Positions 35,621-44,764 are shown, counted from the stretch's first letter. The stretch is 64,000 nucleotides of DNA from Nesterenkonia marinintestina (GCF_025420485.1 NZ_JAOEFD010000002.1:124001-188000), one strand, 5' to 3'. Notes: generated from the letters alone by a model not told the origin. Numbers and translations: made by a program.

Positions 35621-37180
35621 TCAGGTGCGGTCGGCCCTGATGAGGTCGGCGGCGCGCTCACCGATCATCATCGTGGTGATGTTCGGGTTCACCGTCACCA
35701 GCTCAGGCATGACCGAGGCGTCGGCCACGCGCAGCCCGGTGACGCCCTTGACCTTCAGTGTCGGGTCCAGCGGCGACATCACGTCGTCCTCGGCCCCCAT
35801 CTTCACCGTGCAGGCCGGGTGGTAGACGGTGTTGTGGGTCTTCTTCACGTACTCGCCCAGGGCTTCGTCGGAGGTGACCTCGGCGCCGGGGAACAGCTCG
35901 CGGCCGGCCCACTCGGACATCGCCGGCTGGGCGACGATCCTCCGCGCCAGTCTGATCCCCTCGACGGCGACCCGCAGGTCGTGGCCCTCGGAGTCGGTGA
36001 AGTACATCGGGTCCACCTTGGGCTTGTCGCGGTAGTCGACCGAGCTGAGCCGGACGGTGCCGCGGGCCTTCGAGTGGGTGATGTTCGGCGTCAGGGCGAA
36101 GCTGTTCTCCGAGGTGGGGTAGCCCTGACGCAGGGTGTGCATGTCGAAGGGCACGGCCCCGTAGTGCATCATCAGGTCGGGGCGGTCCAGCCCGTCTTCG
36201 GTGGGGGAGAAGATCCCGACCTCCCACCACTGGGTCGACTCGGTGGTCATCGGCTGCGCCGCCTCCCACCCGATGACGGCCTCCGGGTGGTCCTGGAGGT
36301 TCGAGCCCACGCCGGGGGAGTCGACGAGCACATCGATCCCGATCTCCTCCAGATGCTCGGCGGGGCCGATGCCGGAGAGCATGAGCAGCTTCGGGGAATC
36401 GATCGCACCGGCGGAGACGACGACCTCGCGGTTCGCCGACACGACGTGGCTGCGGCCGAAGGCGTCGTCCACGACCTCCACGCCGGTGGCCCGCGCGGAT
36501 TCGTCGATGATGATGCGCTTCACCCAGGAGTCGGTGAGGATGGTCAGGTTCTCGCGGTCGACCACCGGGTGCAGGTAGGACACCGACGACGAGGCCCGGG
36601 TCCCGTCCTCCCTCCGGCTGATCTGGAAGAAGTTGGCCCCGTTGACCACCGTCTCTCCGGAGTTGAACGGGGTGCGGGGGATGCCCGCCTCCTCGCAGGC
36701 CTCGAGCAGGGCCACACCGCACGGGTCGTTCGGCGGCACGTCCATCAGATGGACCGGGCCGGACCGGCCGTGGTGGTCCCCCTCGGCGGTGTTCGTCTCC
36801 AGCCGCCGGAACAGCGGGTAGCAGTTCTCGGCGTTCCAACCGGTCGCACCCATCTCCTCCCACTCGTCGAGGTCCTCCTTCGGCGCCCAGAAGGCGATGC
36901 AGGAGTTGTGGGAGGAGCATCCGCCGAGCACCTTGGCCCGTGCGTGGCGCATGAACGAGTTGCCGTTCTTCTGCGGCTCGATGGGGTAGTCCCAGTCGTA
37001 GCCCGACTCCAGCAGCTCGGGCCAGCGGTTGAGCGTGAGGACGACGTCCTTGTCGGCATCGGTGGGTCCGGCCTCCAACAGGGCCACCGTGACGTCGGCG
37101 TCCTCGCTCAGTCGGGCGGCGACGGCCGCGCCGGCGGACCCGCCGCCGACCACGACGTAGTCATAGGTGTGCTCGCTCAT
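35621..37180 (-). CDS. codA: Choline oxidase
   Basis: A 519-residue GMC flavoenzyme, strikingly similar to choline oxidase of Arthrobacter globiformis. It keeps the residues known to matter there, with an offset of 8 or 12: His91 (FAD-linked, GGCSSHNS), Ser93, His298 and Glu300 (DHPE), His339 (MMHYG), Val452 and His454 (VYHP) and Asn498 (VNPN). The N-terminus has GGGSAGAAVAARL. It would oxidise choline in two steps to glycine betaine using oxygen, giving hydrogen peroxide, rather than being a BetA-type dehydrogenase. Last gene of the betT-betB-codA operon; ATG 37180 has an AAGGAG upstream. Confidence 0.93.
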   Translation of the reverse strand: MSEHTYDYVVVGGGSAGAAVAARLSEDADVTVALLEAGPTDADKDVVLTLNRWPELLESGYDWDYPIEPQKNGNSFMRHARAKVLGGCSSHNSCIAFWAPKEDLDEWEEMGATGWNAENCYPLFRRLETNTAEGDHHGRSGPVHLMDVPPNDPCGVALLEACEEAGIPRTPFNSGETVVNGANFFQISRREDGTRASSSVSYLHPVVDRENLTILTDSWVKRIIIDESARATGVEVVDDAFGRSHVVSANREVVVSAGAIDSPKLLMLSGIGPAEHLEEIGIDVLVDSPGVGSNLQDHPEAVIGWEAAQPMTTESTQWWEVGIFSPTEDGLDRPDLMMHYGAVPFDMHTLRQGYPTSENSFALTPNITHSKARGTVRLSSVDYRDKPKVDPMYFTDSEGHDLRVAVEGIRLARRIVAQPAMSEWAGRELFPGAEVTSDEALGEYVKKTHNTVYHPACTVKMGAEDDVMSPLDPTLKVKGVTGLRVADASVMPELVTVNPNITTMMIGERAADLIRADRT

Positions 37181-37220
37181 ACGGTCTTCTCCTTCGTATG
37201 CGGTGTGCTGATCTGCGGGC

Positions 37221-37249
37221 GGGGCGGCGGGAATCTCCGCCGCCGCCCC
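37221..37249 (-). terminator. GC-rich hairpin between betB and codA
   Basis: GGGGCGGCGG at 37221-37230 pairs with CCGCCGCCCC at 37240-37249, directly after the betB stop and 41 bases before the codA start. It may weaken read-through or stabilise the upstream message so that codA is made at a different level. Confidence 0.4.
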
Positions 37250-37250
37250 C

Positions 37251-38732
37251 TCACGCCCGGGGGTCGGCGAAGTCGCCGGCCGGTGCAGGCTCGGTGTTCT
37301 CCCAGATGTGCTTGGTCTCGCGGTACTCCTCCAGCCCGGCCAGACCGAGCTCGCGGCCCACGCCGGACTGCTTGAATCCGCCCCACTCGGCCTGCGGCAC
37401 GTAGGGGTGGTAGTCGTTGATCCAGATCGTGCCGTGGCGCAGCCGCGAGGCCACCCGGTGGGCGGTGCCGCGGTCCGAGGACCACACAGCCCCGGCCAGC
37501 CCGTACTCGGTGTCGTTGGCCAGGGTGACGGCCTGCTCCTCGGTGGAGAACGTCTCGACGGTGATGATCGGACCGAAGCCCTCTTCGACGAGGACGCTCA
37601 TGCCACGCTCCACCTGGTCCAGCACGGTGGGGGCGTAGAAGTAGCCGCCGGAGTGCTCCTCGCCGCCCCAATGGCCTCCCGCGCGCAGGCGCGCGCCCTC
37701 TGCCACACCGTCCTCGACGTACTTCGTGATGAGGTCGCGGTGGGCCGCCGAGATGAGTGAGCCGGTCTCCGCGTCCTCGTCGAACGGTCCGCCCATCCGG
37801 ATGGCCTCGGCGCGGCGCACCAGCTCGTCGGTGAAGGCCTCGGCGATCGTGTCCTGGACGATCACGCGTCGACCCGCTGAGCACACCAGGCCCGCACCGA
37901 CGTAGCCGCCGGAGACCGCGTTGTCGACGGCGGCCTCGAAGTCGGCGTCGGCGAAGATGACGTTCGGGTTCTTGCCGCCGAGCTCCAGGGCGACCTTCTT
38001 CACCGTCTCCGCTGCCGCCGCGGCGATCTTCCGTCCGGTGACCACGCCGCCGGTGAAGGAGACGAGGTCGACGTCCGGGTGTGAGGACAGCGGCGCCCCG
38101 GCCTCCGCCCCGGCGCCGAGGACGAGGTTGCCGACGCCGGCGGGCAGGCCGAGCTCCTCGAGCATCTGCATGGTGAGGATCGCGGTGTGCGGGGTCAGCT
38201 CGGCCGGCTTCAGGACGAACGTGTTGCCCGCGGCCAGCGCGGGGGCGATCTTCCAGGCGGCCTGGAGCAGGGGAAAGTTCCACGGAGTGATCATTCCGCA
38301 GACGCCGACCGGCTCGTGGACGACCCTGGAGACGATCTTCGGGTCTCCGGCGTCGACCAGACGGCCCGGGTCGGCGTCGGCGAGCTTCCCGAAGTGCTGG
38401 AAGCAGCCGATGATGTCGTCCATGTCGAATTCGGCGTCGACCAGCCGCTTGCCGGTGTCCAGGGCCTCGGCGCGGGCGAACTCGTCCCTGCGCTCGGAGA
38501 TCCGGTCGGCGACCTTCAGCAGCAGGTCTCCGCGCTCACGGGCCGGGGTGTCGGACCAGACCCGCGACTCGAAGGCCCGCTTGGCGGCGGCGATGGCCTT
38601 CTCGGTGTCCTGGGCCGAGGCCTCGGCGACGACACCGACCTGACGGTCGAAGTCGGCCGGGCACCAGATCGTGCGGGTCTCGCCGGAGGCGGCGGGGACC
38701 CACTGACCGTCGATGTACAGCGTGGCGCTCAT
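37251..38732 (-). CDS. betB: Betaine aldehyde dehydrogenase-type aldehyde dehydrogenase
   Basis: A 493-residue NAD(P)-dependent aldehyde dehydrogenase. Catalytic residues are Cys284 (GLVCSAGRR), Glu250 (LELGGKNPN) and Asn152 (PWNFP). Context between a BCCT carrier and choline oxidase gives the substrate as betaine aldehyde, which it turns to glycine betaine. Because choline oxidase can do both steps, it may serve to remove free betaine aldehyde. ATG 38732 was chosen; GTG 38747 lies just upstream in frame. Confidence 0.92.
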   Translation of the reverse strand: MSATLYIDGQWVPAASGETRTIWCPADFDRQVGVVAEASAQDTEKAIAAAKRAFESRVWSDTPARERGDLLLKVADRISERRDEFARAEALDTGKRLVDAEFDMDDIIGCFQHFGKLADADPGRLVDAGDPKIVSRVVHEPVGVCGMITPWNFPLLQAAWKIAPALAAGNTFVLKPAELTPHTAILTMQMLEELGLPAGVGNLVLGAGAEAGAPLSSHPDVDLVSFTGGVVTGRKIAAAAAETVKKVALELGGKNPNVIFADADFEAAVDNAVSGGYVGAGLVCSAGRRVIVQDTIAEAFTDELVRRAEAIRMGGPFDEDAETGSLISAAHRDLITKYVEDGVAEGARLRAGGHWGGEEHSGGYFYAPTVLDQVERGMSVLVEEGFGPIITVETFSTEEQAVTLANDTEYGLAGAVWSSDRGTAHRVASRLRHGTIWINDYHPYVPQAEWGGFKQSGVGRELGLAGLEEYRETKHIWENTEPAPAGDFADPRA

Positions 38733-38766
38733 AGTTCGATTCCTCACTCCTCGTGTCAGGACTGTG

Positions 38767-40914
38767 TCAGGACTTCTTCTCGACCACGTCGGCGTCGTGC
38801 CACTCGTCGGGGACCTCGGCCTCGTCGCCGAGCGCCGCGCCGTCCTTCCCGGACATGGCCAGGAACCGCAGGTGGTGCTCGTAGTTGTCGAGGATGTCTG
38901 CGATGATCTGTTCCTTGGTGTAGCCCATGATGTCGTGACCGCGGGACCCTGTGGCGGAGAAGATCTCCACCCGATAGTAGACGTCTCCGACGGTGCCGAG
39001 GTTGGCCGCGAAGCTGGGCGGCGAGTACGCCACGGGGTATACCTGATACTTGAACTCCGTGGTCTCGTGGAAGTGCACGTGCAGGTCCGCGGTGGGGATC
39101 CCGGACTCGGGAGCGTGCCCGTGCGAGCAGCTGACGTCGGCGCCCTGGGCCTGCAGCTCGGCGGCGACCTCGTCCAGGGCGGGCGCGGCCACCTCTTCGA
39201 CGAACGTCTTCACCCTGGCGGCCGAGGGGAACTCCATGTGACGGGCCAGGCGCTGGCGCCAGCTGCCGCGGTCCCCGGGCTCCGGCATGCGGCCGGAGAG
39301 CAGGGTCGGAAGCACCGCATCGTGGGACTCCATGTTGAGCCGCTCGGCGCGCAGCACCTTCCACAGGCCGAACATGATCAGGTACACCACGACGGACAGC
39401 GGAAGTCCGACCATGACCGTGGCCGCCTGGAGCGTATAGACACCGTCGATGAACAGCATCGCCAACGTCAGTGCGCCGGTGAGGACCGCCCAGACGATGC
39501 GCAGCCAAGAGGGCCCGTCGGAGTCGGTCGTGGACGGCTTCGACGTCATGTTCGCCATGACCAGGGCGCCGGAGTCGGCGGAGGTCACGTAGAACAGCAT
39601 GCCGGTGATCACGGCCAGGCTGACGGTGAAGGTGGCCCCTGGGTACTGCAGCAGGAGGGTGTAGAAGCCGGACTCCGGTGCCTCGACGGCCTCGGTGAGG
39701 AAGGCTTCTTCACCGGCGCGGAAGAAGGTCAGCGCCCCGTTCCCGAAGATCGAGATCCACAGCAGGATGAAGGTGAACGGGATCAGCAGGACGCCGAAGA
39801 CGAACTGCCGCAGCGTGCGGCCGCGGGAGATGCGGGCCAGGAACAGGCTGACGAACGGGGCCCAGGCGATCCACCAGGCCCAGAAGAACAGGGTCCAGTC
39901 CGCCATCCATTGGTCGGACGGGTATCCCTCAGCCCCCTCGGTGTAGGCGAAGGTGTTCAGCATCATCGAAGGGAAGCGGGAGAAGAAGTCGCCGATGTTC
40001 TGGACCAGTGCGTTGAGCATGTGTGTGGTCTGGCCGGATAGCACGACCCACAGCATCAGGACCACGGCCAGGACGACGTTGAGCTCGGAGAGGCGACGGA
40101 TGCCCTTCTCGACTCCGGAGACCGTGGACAGGATGGCGATGAACACCGCGACGGCCATCAGCGCGACCTGCACGGCGGTCGACTGCGGGATGTCGAAGAT
40201 GGTGGAGAGTCCGTAGTTCAGGAAGACCACGCCGATGCCCAGTGAGACGGAGATGCCGAAGATGGTGCCGATCGTGGCCGCAATCTCCACTGTGTGCCCG
40301 ACTCCGCCGTGGATCCTGCGCCCGACGATGGGTGCCAGGGCCGAGCGGATGCTCAGCGGCAGGTGGTAGCGGTAGGCGAACAGCCCGAACGCCATCCCCA
40401 TCAGGGCGTACATGGCCCAGCCGGGGATCCCGTAGTGGAAGATCGTCCAGATCGGGGCCATACGGGCCGCCTCGTCCGAGAGCTCGGCCACGTCGGGAGG
40501 GGTGAGGAAGTTGGTCGCCGGTCCGGAGATCCCGAAGAACATCAGGTCGACACCGATGCCGGCGGCGAAGAGCATGGCCGCCCAGGTGAACAGGTTGAAC
40601 CGAGGTTTGGAGTGGTCCGGTCCCAGCTTGACCTGTCCGACCTTGGACGTCGCGACCACCAGGACGAAGACGACGACGATCCCTGCGGTGAGGACGTAGT
40701 ACCAGCCGAAGTGTTCGGCGACCCAGGCCATAGAGCCGAATATGACGGTCTCAGCCTGACTCGGGAAGATCATGGCCCAGGCGACGAACCCGACGATCAC
40801 AGCTGCCGAACCGATGAAGACCGGTGGGTTGATCGGGGAGCGGCGCGGCCCCGGCGCCGCCGTCGGCTCCGGTCCGTCAGACTCCTTCGTCGTGGGTTCG
40901 CTGGCCTCTGCCAT
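38767..40914 (-). CDS. betT: BCCT-family choline/betaine transporter with long C-terminal domain
   Basis: A 715-residue secondary transporter with 12 membrane helices. The BCCT signature is in FFWAWWIAWAPFVSLFLARISRGR, and the unwound substrate helix region is FAAGIGVDLMFFGISG with GIPGWAMYALMGM. The C-terminal domain of about 190 residues (HMEFPSAARVKTFVEE, HVHFHETTEFKYQVYPVAY) matches BetT-type carriers, where the tail regulates activity by osmotic stress. It is first in the operon that ends in codA, so choline is the likely substrate. ATG 40914 has GGAAGG upstream. Its promoter region (40915-41151) is shared with divergent ychF. Confidence 0.93.
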   Translation of the reverse strand: MAEASEPTTKESDGPEPTAAPGPRRSPINPPVFIGSAAVIVGFVAWAMIFPSQAETVIFGSMAWVAEHFGWYYVLTAGIVVVFVLVVATSKVGQVKLGPDHSKPRFNLFTWAAMLFAAGIGVDLMFFGISGPATNFLTPPDVAELSDEAARMAPIWTIFHYGIPGWAMYALMGMAFGLFAYRYHLPLSIRSALAPIVGRRIHGGVGHTVEIAATIGTIFGISVSLGIGVVFLNYGLSTIFDIPQSTAVQVALMAVAVFIAILSTVSGVEKGIRRLSELNVVLAVVLMLWVVLSGQTTHMLNALVQNIGDFFSRFPSMMLNTFAYTEGAEGYPSDQWMADWTLFFWAWWIAWAPFVSLFLARISRGRTLRQFVFGVLLIPFTFILLWISIFGNGALTFFRAGEEAFLTEAVEAPESGFYTLLLQYPGATFTVSLAVITGMLFYVTSADSGALVMANMTSKPSTTDSDGPSWLRIVWAVLTGALTLAMLFIDGVYTLQAATVMVGLPLSVVVYLIMFGLWKVLRAERLNMESHDAVLPTLLSGRMPEPGDRGSWRQRLARHMEFPSAARVKTFVEEVAAPALDEVAAELQAQGADVSCSHGHAPESGIPTADLHVHFHETTEFKYQVYPVAYSPPSFAANLGTVGDVYYRVEIFSATGSRGHDIMGYTKEQIIADILDNYEHHLRFLAMSGKDGAALGDEAEVPDEWHDADVVEKKS

Positions 40915-41137
40915 GGGACGTCCTTCCTGGCTCTCGATGCAGTTGGTGTGAAGTTCTGTGGTCACGGTGCTGCGTGGTCTCTCCCATGACGAGGCAGGGC
41001 GACGTCTCGGAGGGCGCAACACGTTCAGACTCTATGGAGTGTATGCCCTTGTACCTCCGCCCGCGACGCTGGGTGCCGCGTGCAACCGGGGGCTCGCACC
41101 CGAGGGCGTCGACTCGCATCCCTGCTCGGCACCGGGA

Positions 41138-41143
41138 TAGATT
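41138..41143 (+). promoter_or_regulatory. -10 box of leaderless promoter for ychF
   Basis: TAGATT ends 8 bases before the GTG start at 41152. The gap 40915-41151 also must hold the promoter for betT on the other strand; no clear BetI-like operator was found by eye. Confidence 0.45.
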
Positions 41144-41151
41144 GGTCGACT

Positions 41152-42237
41152 GTGGCACTGACGATCGGAATCGTGGGACTCCCCAATGTGGGCAAGTCGA
41201 CACTCTTCAACGCACTGACCAGGCAGACCATCCTCGCGGCGAACTACCCGTTCGCCACGATCGAGCCCAACGTGGGTGTGGTGAACCTTCCAGACGAGCG
41301 GCTGGGCGCACTGGCCGAGATCTTCGGCTCGGAGCGGATCCTGCCGGCGACGGTGTCGTTCGTGGACATCGCCGGCATCGTCAAGGGGGCCTCCGAGGGG
41401 GAGGGGCTGGGCAACCAGTTCCTGGCGAACATCCGCGAGGCCCACGCGGTGGCGCAGGTGGTGCGCGTCTTCGAGGACGGCAACGTCATCCACGTCGACG
41501 GCAAGGTCGATCCGGCCTCAGACATGGAGACCATCAACACCGAGCTGGTGCTGGCGGATCTGCAGACCCTGGAGAACGCGGTCCCGAAGCTGGAGAAGCA
41601 GGTCAAGGGTCGCAAGGCGGAGCAGGCGCAGCTGGACGCATATCTGGATGCGCAGAAGGTGCTGGAGCGCGGGGACACGATCTTCTCGTCCATCACCTCC
41701 GACGGCCTGGACATGGAGCAGCTGAACCAGTTGGGCCTGCTGACGGCCAAGCCGTTCATCTACGTGTTCAACTGCGACGACGGCGTCCTCGGCGACCCGG
41801 ACAAGCAGCGCCAGCTGGCCGAGTCGGTGGCGCCGGCCCAGGCGGTGTTCCTGGACGCGAAGCTCGAGGCGGATCTGGTGGAGCTCTCCGAGGAGGAGGC
41901 CCGCGAGATGCTGGAGATGAACGGGCAGGACGAGTCCGGACTGGACCAGCTCGCCCGCGTCGGCTTCGACACCCTCGGACTGCAGACCTACCTGACCGCC
42001 GGGCCGAAGGAGGCCCGCGCGTGGACGATCACCAAGGGTGACACCGCCCCGCAGGCCGCCGGTGTGATCCACACGGACTTCCAGAAGGGCTTCATCAAGG
42101 CCGAGATCGTCTCCTTCGACGACCTCACCGCGGCCGGCTCGATGAATGACGCCAAGGCCGCCGGCAAGGTCCGCATGGAGGGCAAGGACTACATCATGCG
42201 CGACGGCGACGTGGTGGAGTTCCGTTTCAACGTGTGA
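41152..42237 (+). CDS. ychF: Redox-regulated ATPase YchF (Obg-like)
   Basis: A 361-residue translation-factor-class P-loop protein. P-loop GLPNVGKST is at about 9-17, the switch region [22 protein letters not shown] is complete, the NCDD replaces the NKxD motif of GTPases, in line with ATP preference, and the C-terminal TGS-like domain ends [17 protein letters not shown]. YchF binds ribosomes and affects stress responses. GTG 41152 follows a -10 box by 8 bases; the frame continues upstream without conserved residues. Confidence 0.97.
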   Translation: MALTIGIVGLPNVGKSTLFNALTRQTILAANYPFATIEPNVGVVNLPDERLGALAEIFGSERILPATVSFVDIAGIVKGASEGEGLGNQFLANIREAHAVAQVVRVFEDGNVIHVDGKVDPASDMETINTELVLADLQTLENAVPKLEKQVKGRKAEQAQLDAYLDAQKVLERGDTIFSSITSDGLDMEQLNQLGLLTAKPFIYVFNCDDGVLGDPDKQRQLAESVAPAQAVFLDAKLEADLVELSEEEAREMLEMNGQDESGLDQLARVGFDTLGLQTYLTAGPKEARAWTITKGDTAPQAAGVIHTDFQKGFIKAEIVSFDDLTAAGSMNDAKAAGKVRMEGKDYIMRDGDVVEFRFNV

Positions 42238-43028
42238 CGCCCCGAGCTGAGACCGGGCGGACCGGCGACCAGTCCGATGTGATGATCTTCGCCGGCATCG
42301 ACCTCGCCGCAGAGGCTCGACGCACCGGCGTCGCCGTCATCCGCGAGGACCGTCAGCCGGTCTTGGAACGCGTATGGGTCGGAGCTGATTACGAAGTACT
42401 CGTCGCGACCGTCGAGAGCGCGGACAAGACCGGGGTCGATGTGCCGCTCGGGTGGCCGGCGCGGTTCATCGACGTGGTCACGGCACACGCCGCCGGGACA
42501 CTCCCGCCACCTGATTCGACCGATTCCGACTGGCGTCGGGGTGTGGCTCTGCGAGCTACGGACTTCGAGGTTCACCGACTCACAGGCCTGACACCCCTGA
42601 GCGTCGCCGCCGACCGGATCGCATATCCCGCTCTGCGTTGGGCCGGGCTCGAAGCCCGCCTGCGGGAGCGCGGGTCGGACGTTCCCCGCGACGGTTCCGG
42701 GGTGATCGCTGAGGTGTATCCGGCCGCCGCACTGCACCGCTGGTCTCTGACGTCGCGCGGCTATAAGGGAGCGAGGAACGCCGACGTTCGGTCCGGGCTG
42801 GTCGCCGATCTCGTGGCGCGGACTCCCTGGCTGGACTGGAACGGCCACCAGCACCTGTGTGAGAGCGATGACGATGCGCTCGATGCTGTGGTGGCGGCGC
42901 TGATCGCCCGTGAGGTCGTCCTCGGAACCTGCGAGCCGCCGCCCGAACACGGCTCAGAACAGATCCGCAGGGAGGGGTGGATCTGGCTGCCGCGCAGACC
43001 TGGCCCCACACCGCCGTCTGAGATCTGA
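42234..43028 (+). CDS. DUF429 domain protein (predicted nuclease-like RNase H fold)
   Basis: A 264-residue protein with the DUF429 core FAGIDLAAEARRTGVAVI, TGVDVPLGWP, RATDFEVHRLTG and the C-terminal ESDDDALDAVVAALIAREV, where the acidic residues resemble an RNase H-like site. Function is unknown. GTG 42234 overlaps the ychF stop as GTGA; ATG 42282 just before the conserved GIDLAA would be a shorter start. Probably co-transcribed with ychF. Confidence 0.8.
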   Translation: MTPRAETGRTGDQSDVMIFAGIDLAAEARRTGVAVIREDRQPVLERVWVGADYEVLVATVESADKTGVDVPLGWPARFIDVVTAHAAGTLPPPDSTDSDWRRGVALRATDFEVHRLTGLTPLSVAADRIAYPALRWAGLEARLRERGSDVPRDGSGVIAEVYPAAALHRWSLTSRGYKGARNADVRSGLVADLVARTPWLDWNGHQHLCESDDDALDAVVAALIAREVVLGTCEPPPEHGSEQIRREGWIWLPRRPGPTPPSEI

Positions 43029-43052
43029 TTCCGACTTTGCCTGCATCAGTTC

Positions 43053-43832
43053 CTAGTCCTCGTCCGAGTGTCGATCGGACTGATCGGAGTCGTCGGCGTC
43101 CTCGTCCTGCTCGTCTTCGTCTTTCCTTCTGGGATCGCGGACGAGCAGGTACATGCCACCCATGGCGATGAGGCCGACAACGATCGAGGCGAGGATCGCA
43201 CCGTCCTCGCCCACCAGGTTCTCGAGCGTGCTGCGGGCCGGCGAGTCGGGATCGATGAGGGCGATGACGACGAAGACCCCCACCACCACCGTGGCCAGCA
43301 CCTTTCCCAGGAGCGCGCGCCACCACGTGCCCGCCTTACCGAGCGACTCGCCCGCGCGCGCAATCTGCTTGGCACGCAGGACGCGCAGCGCACCCACGCT
43401 GCGCAGCATCCGGAACAGCTGCAAGGGTCCGATGCTGAAGATGACTGCGAGGATGCTCCCGATCGTCAGTCCGACGAGCCACCAGTTCCGGCGCAGCCAC
43501 GCGATCTTCTCCGGTGAGACGAGGAAGAGGATGGTGGCCTCGAAGACCAGAACGGCGGACACCGCGTACAGGACGACATGACCGATCGCCTCCCACGGCT
43601 CGTCCAGCAGGGTCAGGAAGACCGCCGGCACTGAGAGCAGGGCGGCGATCAGCACCGGCCACGCGAGGCGCGTCTCCCACCGCTCCTGCACCTCGGTGAG
43701 CTTGTCCTCCCCGCCCCGCCCCAGCGCGGTGTCCTTGAGGTCCTTCGCCTCCTGAGGCGTCCTCTCGACGGCCTCCTTCGCGCGCGACCGCGCATCTCCG
43801 TCTCCGGACTGCCGAGAGCGGGATGGGGGCAT
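43053..43832 (-). CDS. Voltage-sensor-like membrane protein lacking a selectivity filter
   Basis: A 259-residue protein with a charged cytoplasmic N-terminus, five to six membrane helices (about 57-75, 86-104, 117-135, 139-158, 174-193, 211-231) and an acidic tail. The fourth helix has regularly placed basic residues (Arg141, Arg144, Arg150, Arg153, Lys155, Arg159) as in the S4 helix of voltage-gated channels. The next two helices resemble S5 and S6, but no GYG-like filter or pore helix is present between them. It may be a divergent channel or a voltage-sensing protein of other use. ATG 43832 follows a TATCGT box by 7 bases. Confidence 0.65.
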   Translation of the reverse strand: MPPSRSRQSGDGDARSRAKEAVERTPQEAKDLKDTALGRGGEDKLTEVQERWETRLAWPVLIAALLSVPAVFLTLLDEPWEAIGHVVLYAVSAVLVFEATILFLVSPEKIAWLRRNWWLVGLTIGSILAVIFSIGPLQLFRMLRSVGALRVLRAKQIARAGESLGKAGTWWRALLGKVLATVVVGVFVVIALIDPDSPARSTLENLVGEDGAILASIVVGLIAMGGMYLLVRDPRRKDEDEQDEDADDSDQSDRHSDED

Positions 43833-43839
43833 GCACCAT

Positions 43840-43845
43840 ACGATA
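43840..43845 (-). promoter_or_regulatory. -10 box of leaderless promoter for the voltage-sensor-like gene
   Basis: TATCGT on the minus strand ends 7 bases before ATG 43832. The palindromic repeat at 43903-43973 lies about 60 bases upstream. Confidence 0.4.
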
Positions 43846-43902
43846 GCCGGTGCTGCGACAGCTGCACCGCTCTGGGGAGCGCTCAGTACGGAGGTCGGCT
43901 CG

Positions 43903-43973
43903 GACCGTCATCTATGAGGGTGCGTCGGGCTTCCTCTAAGTCGAAGCCCGAACCACCCTCATAGATGACGGTC
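43903..43973. repeat. Palindromic intergenic repeat, copy 1
   Basis: Two 31-base arms (43903-43933 and 43943-43973) are inverted copies with only two mismatches around a 9-base loop. The right arm contains GAAGCCCGAACCACCCTCAT, which recurs exactly at 53882-53901. The element lies between two divergent genes, so it is not an ordinary terminator, and its right arm reaches the -35 region of the gene at 43999. Confidence 0.75.
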
Positions 43974-43986
43974 GCACAGCCTGTCG

Positions 43987-43992
43987 TAGACT
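43987..43992 (+). promoter_or_regulatory. -10 box of leaderless promoter
   Basis: TAGACT ends 6 bases before GTG 43999. A TGACGG at about 43966-43971, inside the repeat arm, lies at a suitable distance to be part of a -35. Confidence 0.45.
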
Positions 43993-43998
43993 GCCGCC

Positions 43999-44409
43999 GT
44001 GGAGGATGACCGGCAGACCGGCGGTGCACCGACCGGCTGGTGGAAGGAGCGACGCCAGGACCTCGGATACGCGCTCCTCGGGATCGTGTTCATCGGGGTC
44101 GGGGCGTGGCAGCTGGTCGACGGGGAGCACGTGATGGGGGCGATGACTGGCGCCTTCGGTGCCACGGTCACAATCGGCATGATCTCCCTGATGATCGGAT
44201 CCGACTCCCTGGTCTCGCGGCTCCTGATGATCACCGCCGCCGGCGGCTTCACCGCGACAGGTGCTCTGTTGGTGGGCGTGGGACTGTTCTCACCGGAGGC
44301 GCTCGGATGGCGAGGGGGAGCGAGCGCGATCGTGGTCGGGGTGGTCACTCTGGCCTTCTTCGGGACGCTCACCGTGGTCGTCATCATCAGGGAACTGCGT
44401 CAGAGGTGA
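43999..44409 (+). CDS. Small four-helix membrane protein, unknown function
   Basis: A 136-residue protein with a hydrophilic N-terminus (GWWKERRQD) and four predicted membrane helices from about residue 24 to 130 (LGYALLGIVFIGVGAWQL to LAFFGTLTVVVIIRE). No family recognised. The GTG start follows a TAGACT box by 6 bases, and the coding region keeps third-position GC bias, supporting a real gene. It is isolated between the repeat and a convergent small gene. Confidence 0.65.
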   Translation: MEDDRQTGGAPTGWWKERRQDLGYALLGIVFIGVGAWQLVDGEHVMGAMTGAFGATVTIGMISLMIGSDSLVSRLLMITAAGGFTATGALLVGVGLFSPEALGWRGGASAIVVGVVTLAFFGTLTVVVIIRELRQR

Positions 44410-44458
44410 GCCGGGTCGCGGGTCGGCATGACTCCGAGAGGGACCCCGCAGTCGGCCC

Positions 44459-44764
44459 TCAGCGGGTCTCCTCACCCTCAGGACGCTCGTGCCGCCGACT
44501 CCACGTGTCCCCAGGGCGCGCCTGCCGGCCCTCCGACGCATCCGGGTAGATGCTGCGGGTCTGAGACCGCTCGTACCGTCGGGGCATGTAGTCGCGGAGA
44601 TGGACCTTGGGCAGAGTCTGGACGAGGGCGAGGGACACGTACATCACCGTGTTGATCGCGACGAACACCGACAGCACGTCGAACCACCAGGTGTCCAGGA
44701 CGGACTCCGGCAGGAGCAGCCCGGCGAAGCGGACGGATGCGTCGAGGACGGAATCGAGTGTCAC
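44459..44764 (-). CDS. Small membrane-associated protein, unknown function
   Basis: A 101-residue protein with an amphipathic N-terminus, one clear membrane helix (WWFDVLSVFVAINTVMYVSL region) and a basic, polar tail (RDYMPRRYERSQTRSIYP). The paired GTG codons at 44767 and 44764 follow a GAGGAAGG Shine-Dalgarno. No homologue recognised. It diverges from the esterase gene at 44843. Confidence 0.55.
   Translation of the reverse strand: MTLDSVLDASVRFAGLLLPESVLDTWWFDVLSVFVAINTVMYVSLALVQTLPKVHLRDYMPRRYERSQTRSIYPDASEGRQARPGDTWSRRHERPEGEETR

Noticed and set aside
35621-37180. BetA-type choline dehydrogenase
   Set aside because: The full residue set of Arthrobacter choline oxidase is conserved, including Glu300 and Val452, so oxidase is the better call.
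40915-41151. Riboswitch or BetI operator ahead of betT
   Set aside because: No recognisable conserved core or clear palindrome was found by eye in this 237-base gap.
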